From: Simmondsia chinensis | Lineage: Eukaryota > Streptophyta > Magnoliopsida > Caryophyllales > Simmondsiaceae | Assembly: GCA_018398585.1 (NCBI GenBank) | Contig: JAGTTD010000013.1 | Location: 10,822,492-10,886,491, forward strand | DNA: 64,000 nucleotides | Reading direction: 5' to 3' | Shown here: positions 46,943-57,000 of the stretch, piece by piece | Layout of the letters: every line of letters begins with the position of its first letter | Numbering within the stretch: position 1 is the stretch's first letter | Notes under the pieces: model-generated | Database searches by the model: none | Seen by the model: only the letters and a program-made list of their open reading frames with translations | What the model was told of the DNA's origin: nothing | Position numbers and translations under genes: made by a program

Positions 46943-47329
46943 CTATTGGTGTACTGTCCGTACAACAGCACCACTTGGTGGCCTTAGATTTGGCAACGGA
47001 AGCTCAAGCAAAGGATCCTTGACAGCGGCTTCGATGCTTGTAACTTGTTCCTTGTCCTTGAGTTGTGGAGGCTCATGGGTCAAGGCATCTTCAAAGGACT
47101 CATGCGTTTCCTCAACCAAGGGAAAGTCCTCCGGATCGCCCTCAATACCCACGGATAATTCTTGAGAGAACGACTTGTCCAGCGTAGTAAGGGCATCACC
47201 TATCCCCATTTCTTGCGGTTTGTCAATGTGAGGCACAACCGGTTCTTCCTTGGCCTTGGCTTCCAAAGGAACCAAGTCAAGATTGTCTTCCTTGGGGTCT
47301 ATTCCTTGGTCACACATGTATTGCTTCAA
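46943..47329 (-). CDS. Acidic C-terminal region of the RRM-element protein, 128 codons open
   Basis: The open frame is rich in Glu, Asp, Leu and Pro (for example EDNLDLVPLEAKAKEEPVV and DPEDFPLVEETHESFEDAL) and runs from 47329 to a stop at 46943. It begins four bases before the RRM frame ends, in another frame, and coding-like sequence joins the two. A single frameshift near 47330 probably split one longer protein. No known domain is evident. It could be a degenerate gag-like tail or captured host sequence. Confidence 0.45.
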   Translation of the reverse strand: MKQYMCDQGIDPKEDNLDLVPLEAKAKEEPVVPHIDKPQEMGIGDALTTLDKSFSQELSVGIEGDPEDFPLVEETHESFEDALTHEPPQLKDKEQVTSIEAAVKDPLLELPLPNLRPPSGAVVRTVHQ

Positions 47330-47667
47330 TTTTTGTTCAAGGAATTGAGGGTTGTTGTCATCTCCTCCGTCACATCGTTATAGTTGATGAGTTCTTTGTG
47401 GATCTTATTAATACCTTCTTTAAGAGGTGTTAACATTACAATGTCTAGTGCACAACAATGGTCATAGACATTTCGTCCACGTAGCCCTTGGTGTTCACTT
47501 TTAGCTTCCACCCAAGAAGTGTATTTTACATGTGCTTCCACTTTTATGGACGAAGTTGAAATGATAACAATTTCTTCAATGACTCCAAAAATAGAAAATA
47601 CACGGTTGAGAACATCCTTTGTAATGGGAAAAAGAAGACCCGTTACCTTAACCAATAATGTGGCCAT
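47326..47667 (-). CDS. PTB-like RNA recognition motif carried by an LTR element, 113 aa
   Basis: Residues 3-75 read as an RRM in the order beta1 LLVKVTGLLFPITKDVL, helix RVFSIFGVIEEIVI, beta-strand KVEAHVKYTSWVEAKSEHQG, then LRGRNVYDHCCALDIVML. The last block resembles the LQGRNIYDGCCQLDI segment of plant polypyrimidine tract-binding proteins, so I call it PTB-like. The tail (HKELINYNDVTEEMTTTLNS) is helical. RRMs of PTB type bind pyrimidine-rich RNA; whether this one does is inference. It starts about 110 bases downstream of the primer-binding site, where gag normally begins. No intron is visible, consistent with capture through RNA. Confidence 0.65.
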   Translation of the reverse strand: MATLLVKVTGLLFPITKDVLNRVFSIFGVIEEIVIISTSSIKVEAHVKYTSWVEAKSEHQGLRGRNVYDHCCALDIVMLTPLKEGINKIHKELINYNDVTEEMTTTLNSLNKN

Positions 47668-48469
47668 CTCAATGACATGCTTGAACCATTTTCTTGAAAA
47701 GCCTCGGTTTAATCAACTATGGCAGCAACGAAAGCTTGAATTCTTGAATCCTTGACCTTGCCCACTTGCTCGTAACATCCTTTGATACCAACTGTAACGA
47801 ACCTTGATGTTCGTTACGGCCAAAGTATGGAACTTAGGCCCATTTGAGTGACAATAGAGGTTTAGATGAGATAAGAATGAGAAATAGAGTATGAGATGAG
47901 AAAGGAATAGAATTGAGATGAGAAATAGAGAGTAAAGATGAGAAAGTAGAATATTTCATATCATTGATTTAATTGGATTGAATGCAATAGAACTACAAAA
48001 TGCCTATTTATAGAAATACAAGAAAATACTAAAATAATACTTGAGAATACTTAATTACATCAACAAAATCAAATAATATCTAGAAAATATTCCCTCCAAT
48101 GGCTAGTTGAGGGGAGCGGGCAAAAGGCATCCCAACGGCTAGTAGGCAAGGGCTCAGGTGCGGCGCAACACTGGAAAGGCGAGCTGGGGACGCGGGCCTG
48201 GGACGGCACTGGCACGGGCCTGGGGGGCGCACTGGCACTGGCCTGGGTCGAGCACTGGCACGGCCTTGACAAGGCCCTGGCACGGCACTGGGCAGCGACC
48301 CTGGACACTGTCATGACAAGCTGAGGCAGCAACCTGGGCAGTGTCTTGACATGGTTGGCACGGGCCTTGGGCAGCGACTGAGGCAATGCCATGACAACGG
48401 TCTGGCCCGACATTGGCAGCGATCTGGGCACTGTCACGGACCAGGGAATATCGTGTCCGTGACAGGTGA

Positions 48470-50300
48470 TAAGGAGGAGGGTGGAAGTACAATGACGAAA
48501 AAATCAACCGAGCAAGACGAAGCAAAGGGAACGATAAGCACACATGGCCAGGAGTAGAAAAGGGAAGTCAAGAGTGCTCCCATGTTTTGGCCATCACTGG
48601 GTATCAGATTGCCCAAACTGTAAAAAGCTCAATTCCCTCAGTTTGATTATATAAGATATCAACAAGAGGAGGCAAGGACACAAACAACTCTCTAAAGGTT
48701 AGGGTCAGGATGAGCAAGCCTAAGCAAGTAGGAAAGGCGAAGGCCAATTATGGTAACTAGATCCCAATAAACGTCAAAGCCGGGATGAATGGTGTACACA
48801 TTATGGCCTTAGTTGACATCAAAGCCACTCACAACTTCATATCAAAAAAGAAAGCAACGAGATTGGACCTGATGAAGGCGGTGAACCTACCTTCCATTGT
48901 TGAGGCATCCAGGCCCTTAGGTAATGGAGGGGTCAGGCAGGAACTCATGGTAGTTAAGAATGGATGGCAACCGCTAGGTTATAGGTATGAAGTTCATGGA
49001 ATTGGAGAAGCTGTTGTCCAAGGACTACTCCAGAGTACTCATCCAGGAAGGGGAGCCTTCAGGGTTCCATTATCACAAGATGGGGTCTAATCGATAATAT
49101 TCTCCACAATATAATTAAAGAAGGGCATGACAAAGGGTTGCACAATGTACCTCTGTTACTGATTGAAGACAAGTCATATTTCCCCTCTACCAGCATGCCT
49201 ATAGAGACGTAAGGCATGCTAGCTAAGTATGTAGATGTGAAGCTGCCCTAGCTTCAGGAGAAGCTCTACCCAGGAGAGAGGTGAACTATCATATTGAACT
49301 AAAAGCCTTGTGCAAGACCATTTAGATGGGTCCTTACCACATTATGCTGCTCGAGTGGGAGGAGTTGCAATGCCAACTAAAAGCATTACTGGATGACAGG
49401 TTTATTTGGCTATCTTCAACCCCGTTCGGAGCGCCAATTCCTTTTAAGAATAAATATGAAGGGTCAATGTGGATGTAGACTGCCAAGCACTAAACAAAGT
49501 GACAACGAAGAATAATTGCCCCATCCCATTGGTGCATGATCTCTGTGATAGGCTCGCAAAGGCTAGACATAAGCTAGACTTGAGATCAAAGTATTGGTAA
49601 GCGAGGATATATGTGGGTGATAAGCCCAAGACTATGTGTGCGGCACGATATGGTTGTTTTGTATTTTTAATCATTCCCTTTAATTTGACCAATTTCTCAG
49701 CTACATTTTGCACCTCAACAATGAGATCTTCTATTTGTTCTGGATGATATCGTTGTGGTCTATTTAGGTGGCTTTGTTTTTATAGCAAAACTTTAGAACA
49801 CTATGCAACACTTGAAGAAGGTGTTCCAAATGCTATCAGAGAAGGGGTTGCATGTAAAGTTGGAGAAGTCGTAGCCCAATAAGAGGCGATGTTCTTTGGG
49901 ACATCATATTAATGATGGAAATATCTTTGTGGACAATGAGGAATGGGAGTCATATTATTAAGGTGATGTTCTTGGGTCATCATTTTAAGGAGAAATACTA
50001 GCCTATGAGGTTCTTGGGCTATTAAATTAACGATGGGAAGATCTTTGTGGAAATATGAGGAACGGAAGTCACCCAAGAGTGTATTCGAGCTAAGGTACCT
50101 TCCCTTGGTTTGATTAAGTATTATTGAAGATTTATCCAAGGGTGCTCGGCAAGGGCCACTCTATTGATCAACCTTCAGAAAAGGTAAACGACATGGGCTC
50201 CAGGTGATGAACGACGAAGAGCCTTTGATGATTTGAAGGACCGTGACTACTTATTTTGTCCAAGCTTTGTCGTACTACTCAAAATTAATTGAAGTACATA
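48470..50300 (+). pseudogene. Decayed Ty3/Gypsy pol region
   Basis: The + strand carries scattered Gypsy polyprotein pieces in order: a retropepsin with MNGVHIMALVDIKATHNFIS (48785 on; DTGA changed to DIKA); RT start pieces EELQCQLKALLDDRF (about 49360); CQALNKVTTKNNCPIPLVHD; KLDLRSKYW; DKPKTMCAARYGCF; VVVYLGG, where the catalytic YLDD is lost; and HLKKVFQMLSEKGLHVKLEK (about 49850). Stops and frameshifts occur every few dozen codons. No LTR is evident. The RRM-bearing element was inserted at its left edge. Confidence 0.75.
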
Positions 50301-50429
50301 GAAGCACTCTTAAGTTTGCTACTAGTAGAGTGTTAAGATTGGATACATTGTACATGACAAGGACGTGCAAAATGATGGCTAGTGCACACAGTAAGAGGGT
50401 CGAGAATGGACAATGTGTATATATATATA

Positions 50430-50790
50430 TTATGCTAATGTTTTCATTAAAAATTCAACAAGTTGTGGTAAAATATCCACTGAATACCAATGCAAACTAC
50501 CTAAACATTGCTGCAATTGTATATTATTTTGTTTTTCAGCAAAACATCATCAAGTTATAATCAAGATCCTAATATATTGTCAACTTTATATTCAATGATA
50601 GTTTATTCCAATAAAAATCTATCAAATTTAGATACAATAGTATTTAATTGATAAAATTTTAGAACTTTAGGAAATTTAAGTGATAAAATGTTCAAAACTC
50701 AAAATATTTTAATATATATATATTAAAATATTAAAATACTTATATGATAAATAACCACACCTTAAAATACCTAAGTGATAATTTTCCTCT
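50430..50790. repeat. MITE A, copy 4 (partial)
   Basis: The right half ends with AATAACCACACCTTAAAATACCTAAGTGATAATTT and contains GATAAAATTTTAGAACTTTAGG, as in the other family A copies. A further fragment is at 50950-51065, next to the end of the inverted duplication. Confidence 0.55.
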
Positions 50791-51789
50791 ATATATTAAT
50801 TAGTTAGTTTTAAGATGAGTTTGTAAATATTATTATATGCATAAAAGAAATTATTACATGAATCTAAAGTTAGTAACATGTATTAAACATATAAATTATA
50901 CATTAAATATAATTATAAAAATAATCTATATAATTAATTTTAATAAAAGAAATTTATCTCTTAGGCATCCTAAGTTTTGAAAATTTATGACCTATATACC
51001 CTGCAATTTTAATATTCCAATAGTGTCTAAAATTTCATTAATTAGGTACCTTTTATCAAAACTTGGGGAGTTTTTTTTTTTTTTTTGTCAAAATCTAAAT
51101 AAGCTCGCACATATGTTTGATCTAAACACTATGTATTATATAATAAACTAAAACAATATTTTAAATTTTATGAGTAGAACAAATCCTGTATAATATACAC
51201 ACGATTACAATCGGTCGTATCACCTTAATGTCTAAAATGGTCATTTGCATCTCACAACACTTTTAAGAGCTGTTCCCAAATATATCACTTGTATTTTTTT
51301 CATAACATAGCTATTTCTTTTATTAGGAAGGTGCGGAGAGGGGAAATGCTGGTTAGAATTCAACCCGAGTGAGGCCCTCGGACCCGTCGTACCTCACCAC
51401 AGTGTCCATAACGGACACTTCATAGTGAGGCTAAATGAAGCCCAATTTGTGGTTAAGGCTCTCATATTTTTGGTCTCACCGAATATAATTAACCTAATGG
51501 AATTGTTTTCCCTTTTCTCAATAATTAGTAAAACCCCTACAGCACGCACAAGAGTGCAAAGGGAAGCATGACAAAGAAAAGCAAATGAAAATAGAAGAGT
51601 TACTCCAATAATATAAACCAGAGAAGACCTATCTCAAAGAGACAATCCTGATAAGGCCAAGAGAGGCCAAACTCTCAAGATAGCCATAATACGACGGCAA
51701 AAATGACTCACAAAATGGAATTATTTCCCCTAATCAAGGGAACCAAAACTCAATACACAATAGCATTCCTAATCGACAACATTTAGAAC

Positions 51790-53219
51790 TAGGGCTGATC
51801 ATGGGTTTGGATAAACCCAAGACCCACCCAATCCATTGACACTGGGTTGGGTTGGGTCCTTAAAATAGTTGGGTTTAATTGGGTATATGTATGCATATCC
51901 ACATAAACCCAACTATTTTAAAACATGCTTATATTTAAGGAAAATTATTACTCAGGTACATTAAGGCTTGAGCATTTATCACCCAGGTACCCCAAACATT
52001 TTCATATATATAATGAAGTACTATAATATTTGAATATTTTATTATCTAGGTACCCTAAGTCAGAATTTGATATATTTTCGTAAGAATATGACCGATTTTA
52101 TATAGAAAATACTGATATAATACGATAATTTATATAAGGCATTCTAATATATTTAATGAAAATTACAAATTACGATAAAAAATTCATCGAATGATCATAA
52201 CAACTATCTAAATATTGCCAAAATCATGTGTCATGTTAGCATTGTTGGTAAAAAGTAATCAAACTCTGACGAACAAACTAACCTATAATCGAAATCTTGT
52301 TCTATTTTAGCATTTTTCAATGAAAATAAATCAAAATTTGACAAATAGATACCTAAATGATAAAATTTTAAAACTTTAAGGTACCTAAATGATAAAATGT
52401 TAAAATCTCAAGGTTACGCTATTTTATATATTGAAACTTTAGGGTACCTAAGTAATAAATGGTCAAGCCTTAAGATATCTAAGTGATAACTTCCGTAAAT
52501 TTTATTGGGACCAAAGTTAAAATTATATTCGGGCATTGTTTTACTTGACGAAAATACTACTGCTTTCTTACAAAATAGAAAGCAATCTTATAAATACTAA
52601 AAATTTTAAGCCAAATATCTTTTACACATAGTAAATGATATTATTATTTTAAAAAGTTATCGCTTAAATGCTTTGAACATTTATTACCTAGGTACTATAT
52701 TATGTCAATATATAAAATTTGGTACTTTAAGATTTAAATTGTATCAATCAAGTATCCATTTCTACCAAAATTTGGTAGATTTCCTTCAGAAAGTTTTAAA
52801 ATGAAACATGATTTCAATAATATATAAGTAGCTTTGTTAGAATTTGATAATTTTTTACCAGAAACGGTAGCATTACAAATGATCTCAATAACATGTAGGT
52901 AATTTACAACAAAATTTAGTGAATTTTCATCGTGATTCACTTTGGTTTTTCCTATATGTGCTTTTTTATTTTATATCTGAAGCGACTCCCAAGTGAGGTT
53001 TAAATTTTAGTTTGGTATATTCTTTTGTATACTTGATAGACATGTCATAAATGTTTGAATATGGGTCACCATGAGTTACCCAAGACCCATTGAAACTAGA
53101 ACCAAAATTATAACCAATTAAAGGCTAATAATGGATATGGGTGGGTTTTAGACCCAAAACTGTTGGGTCTTCATGGGTTAGATCCAAATCCAACCCAACC
53201 CACCCATTGAACACCCCTA
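51790..53219. mobile_element. hAT-like non-autonomous element, TSD TTTA(G/A)AAC
   Basis: The ends TAGGGCTGATCATGGGT and (reverse complement of the right end) TAGGGGTGTTCAATGGGT are inverted repeats with GGGTT-rich subterminal DNA, as in 22854-30685. The 8-bp flanks TTTAGAAC (51782-51789) and TTTAAAAC (53220-53227) are a duplicated target. The paralogous site near 41835 is empty. Two MITE A copies (51945-52497 and 52645-52950) are nested inside. No transposase is present. Confidence 0.75.
51945..52497. repeat. MITE A, copy 6, nested in the hAT-like element
   Basis: The left end AATTATTACTCAGGTACATTAAGGCTTGAGCAT... and right end ...TAAATGGTCAAGCCTTAAGATATCTAAGTGATAA form long inverted arms. 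A partial copy follows at 52645-52950. Confidence 0.65.
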
Positions 53220-53517
53220 TTTAAAACAAAGAACTTATTTTTGGAAAGAAAATGCCTTCCTAGATCATGCCAAATGTCATTTTTCTTTTTTGGTAATCAA
53301 AGCGTCTAATTTCTTTATTTTGTAATTCGGAACATTAAGGTCTACAAACCTAATGCATTGTTTCCACCTAATGGTTAAATTTAAACTATAAACCTAATGC
53401 TTTATGCGACATTGGGTCTAGATGCTTTGCCACTTGAACTCCAATTCATTTAATAATAGTAAAGAGGTGCAACATTGTCTTAGTTATGACCACCACCATT
53501 TGAACAAGAGGGAAGAC

Positions 53518-53590
53518 AAGCTTCGAACCCAGAATCTTAGGAGGGTAACCTAACCACTAAATCAAATTAAACAACTCGCTTAGATTCTGG
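53518..53590 (-). mobile_element. tRNA-derived SINE-like unit in the DUF789 3' flank
   Basis: On the - strand, A-box-like TTTAGTGGTTAGGTTACCC is followed by B-box-like TGGGTTCGAAGC. The duplicate at about 41430-41487 has the same unit, so it predates the segmental duplication. Confidence 0.45.
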
Positions 53591-54063
53591 TTGCATCATG
53601 CCGAATGTGCAGAAAACACCAATTGAAAGACGAGAGAGAGGTACAGAGTAACCAAAATGCTCTATCCATTTGGAAACCAAAGCATGTCTTTTGTACAAAT
53701 AAACACCTAGGCTCAAATAATATCTACTTTTTTTTTTTTTTTTTTCCCTTATGACCACACTAACATATGGAGGCCGTTCCAGTAAAACCCTTATGCCAAA
53801 CAAAAGCTCTGGGGAACTATCCCCAGGCTCCCAACCTAGTCAGTTGCAAAACAACATTATATAAAACTTAACTCCACATGGCAAGCTGGCCGAGCTCTAG
53901 AGGAAACACCACCGCAGATGCGTAAAAATACAAAACCAAAATGCACATATTTGCGTAAACAGAATAAGTGAGGTAGTTCTGCATCATACCCAGCTAACAA
54001 GTTTGAAAAAATACCGGAAGTCAGCTGAGCCGTTGGGTTAGTTATCAACTCTTCTACAAAAGT

Positions 54064-57000
54064 TCATCTCCAGTAGTAATTATGAGAGAGAAAGAACCTG
54101 AAATCAGGGTGGTTAACATTTAGAAGTCGAAGCCAGTCATCTGCAGCACGGAATAGAGAACTAGCCTTCTGCGATTCATCGACTGCATTGTGATCCCATA
54201 CAGAGATCTTAAACTTGTATGATGCCATCCCAAATATGGGCAATGACAGCTTGACTGACATTTCAAAGCCATCTCGAACCTCCTTTGGCCGCGAACCCCG
54301 TAGACATTGCCACTCGTTCTGTGTACCTGCTAAGAATCCCACCAGTTTTTTATTATTCACATTTTAGAAGGAAAAAAGGAACAAAATTCTAAAAGGTATT
54401 CCTAGAGTCGGGTATTAATATTTTTAAGTACCCTGGGTTTTAAACGTTATAGATATCCTTCATGATTCTACATTTTTTTCCAAGTACTGTGACTAACACC
54501 CCCTCAGTTACCCGACAGAGTAGCTGATGTGTTACTTAAAAGGCATTAAACCACCTATAAAGTTTGTTATTATGCGAAAACAACAAAGTGCAATCATCAA
54601 CTAAAGTAATCAAAAGAGAGCGAAAATGACAGAAGAAAACTTTGGAAAAAAATCTATCCTTGTGTTATTGAACATTGCCCCCACTATGTACTAAAAAATG
54701 TCTCTCCTGTGGTGCAACCTCTTGGTTGAACATGACAATGACCCATGGCAGGATGGTAAGAATACCGCGAAAAACATGTCAGATAATATAAATACCTCAA
54801 GACATTATAAAAACTCATGGTACTCAAAAAATATTACAGCTAACCTCAGGATACTTAACAAAAAGCTTTTACTCTAGATACATGAATATTCACAATATAT
54901 AGCAAATATATAATCAATCTATCCAACACGTACCACAAATGGGTGTTGAGAGACAATGAAATGTCAAGAAGCAGGAATCCAAGTTCTGGAGAGTTGGACC
55001 TGTCGGTATCCGGTATATGGGGTACCTATTCAAATTGCAAAGGTTGTGAGCTCAAGATCCTACATTTAAATATGTGGACATGCTATATACATATCGACAA
55101 GAACTTACCACGCGACAGAAACCCAACTTGCGGGTGACAAATCACAGCTCCTGTATGTCTTTAATTCAGGGAACCCAGCTGCTAGAATTGATATCTGTCC
55201 AAAGGAAAATTTTTAGTCCAATGGAAGATCATTTTTTTTTTTTTTTCTTTTTGGGTAAAGTCCAATGGAAGATCGAATTAGAGGATAACATAAAAAGATT
55301 TCCAAGAGAACAATGAACTTGCCTTGTCAGCCAAAGGTTCACGACTATATGGAGGATCATGTTCCAAGTACTCAAACGTAAGAACGCCCGGAGAGGTAAG
55401 GAACTCGCCATCATCGCTAGATGAACCGCTTAAGGGTTTATTTCTTACAGTAAGTCTCTTTAAACCTTGTAAATTAGACTGAGCAACATTCTCCTGAGTC
55501 CATGTTTCTTGCAAAAAACAGTTAGGTCCCCTTTCTGTTTCACAATCACTGCTGCCATCACTGCTTGTTTCTCTCAAGGACTCGGCGTCACTCTCCTCAC
55601 CAGGCCTCCTGTCAAGACTTAAGGAATTTAGTACCTAACATGCCATCTAGTATATAACATGCCGTCTAGTATTTCATGCAGAAAATGAAGGGCTAATATC
55701 ACCAGGGAATGTGATAATAGAGCCAATATTAGTTCATAACAGCCATAAAGCAAATAACCGCGTGAATTGCTGCATTCGAGCCTTCCAGGACAAATATGTT
55801 GTTCAGCAGAACAGTACATAGCAAACAATCCTTTTCAGTTCCTTTTACAATATTTCTACCACTTATTGCAAACCCAAGCAACTCACACATAGATTCAATT
55901 GACAACGCAAGCTAACACAATTACGCAATTCTAGGGTTATTTACATGATATTAACTTGTGCTTTGCCTAGCGTCAATTTTAGTCCTTGTACTTTTAGTTG
56001 TGTAAATTTAGACCTTATTCTTCTGTAATTGTAGCAATGTGCTCCTAGGGTTAACTGTTGTTTATGTTGGGCACTGGTCTGAAGCTAGAACACCAATTCA
56101 TATCTCAGTATCATTGTATGCTCTCCATCAACCCAAGTTATGATTTCCTTTGCTCTATTCGTGCTTTCTTCTTCTTCTTCTTCTGTCTCTCCCTATAATC
56201 GTTTACATTCATCCAAATGGGGAATATCATATTCTTAAACATTGCCCTGATTTTCCACCAAGATTTTCGTTTAGGTCATCCCTAACAAAGGAAATTCATT
56301 TGCCATAATTTCTCATTCATCACTCAACTGAAGACAGCATTAGGTGTTCAAAAAGATGAAGAATGCAGTGGGGACCGGGATGTTAATTTGGCTTCTATGC
56401 AGTCAACATGGTTACACTTGGTGGTTTGTGCACCCAGTTTAAGTTATAACCAGGGGGGCACTTAATCAACATTGGGGAATTTTCAGGTCACATGTCACAC
56501 CTGACCAATCCAGGATATTTACTATTAACAGTCAATTGACGACTAACCCCTACAACTACATTCTCGTGTACATTGTTGCAACAAAAAAACAGCATGGGGA
56601 TGTTTAACATTAATACAATCACAAGTGACTATGAATTGACATAGGTATAAGGTAGAAGGACAGAAATAAACCTAGCATTCCAAGATGTTACAACACAAAG
56701 TACTCCTCCAATAAACAACAGAGCACAGCAAGGCTTAAAGTTTAACAATTCAGGTACAGGTGCAGATTCTTTTCTCTCTTTCATTATATGCGGGTGGCTC
56801 CAAGATCGGTTGACAATGTTCTACTGATGAAATTCCATGGCATAAGGAGAAGGAAAGACAGCTTAACGCTATTCTCCTCAACAAAGATTGTGATTTTGTC
56901 GTGTAGATGGTTAAAAAGAAATGCTAAGACTTTTAAGGATCAATATACACCAGTTAATTTCTTGTGCGAAAAGATGATCTTTTTAGGAACTTTATGGACC

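Larger units (their letters stand above)
45918..48464 (-). mobile_element. Complete non-autonomous LTR retrotransposon with RRM-coding interior
   Basis: The LTRs are 45918-46627 (3', 710 bp) and 47793-48464 (5', 672 bp), reading TGTCACGGACACGATAT... to ...GGTTCGTTACA on the - strand. TSD GGTGA lies at 45913-45917 and 48465-48469. The primer-binding site TGGTATCAAAGG is at 47779-47790, and the purine tract AAGGGGAAGGGAA next to the 3' LTR at 46628-46640. A TATA box (CTATAAATAGG) lies in each LTR (near 46131 and 48005). The 1.15-kb interior has no protease, RT or integrase, but codes an RRM-like domain and an acidic region. The LTRs hold a GC-rich repeat array, so their base composition differs sharply from the surroundings. 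The element must depend on another element for its enzymes. Confidence 0.92.
51080..56325 (-). repeat. Parental segment of the inverted duplication
   Basis: It includes DUF789 exons 3-6, part of intron 2 and about 3 kb of 3' flank. The reverse complement matches 39240-43430 almost throughout. The segments face each other across about 7.6 kb. Confidence 0.88.
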
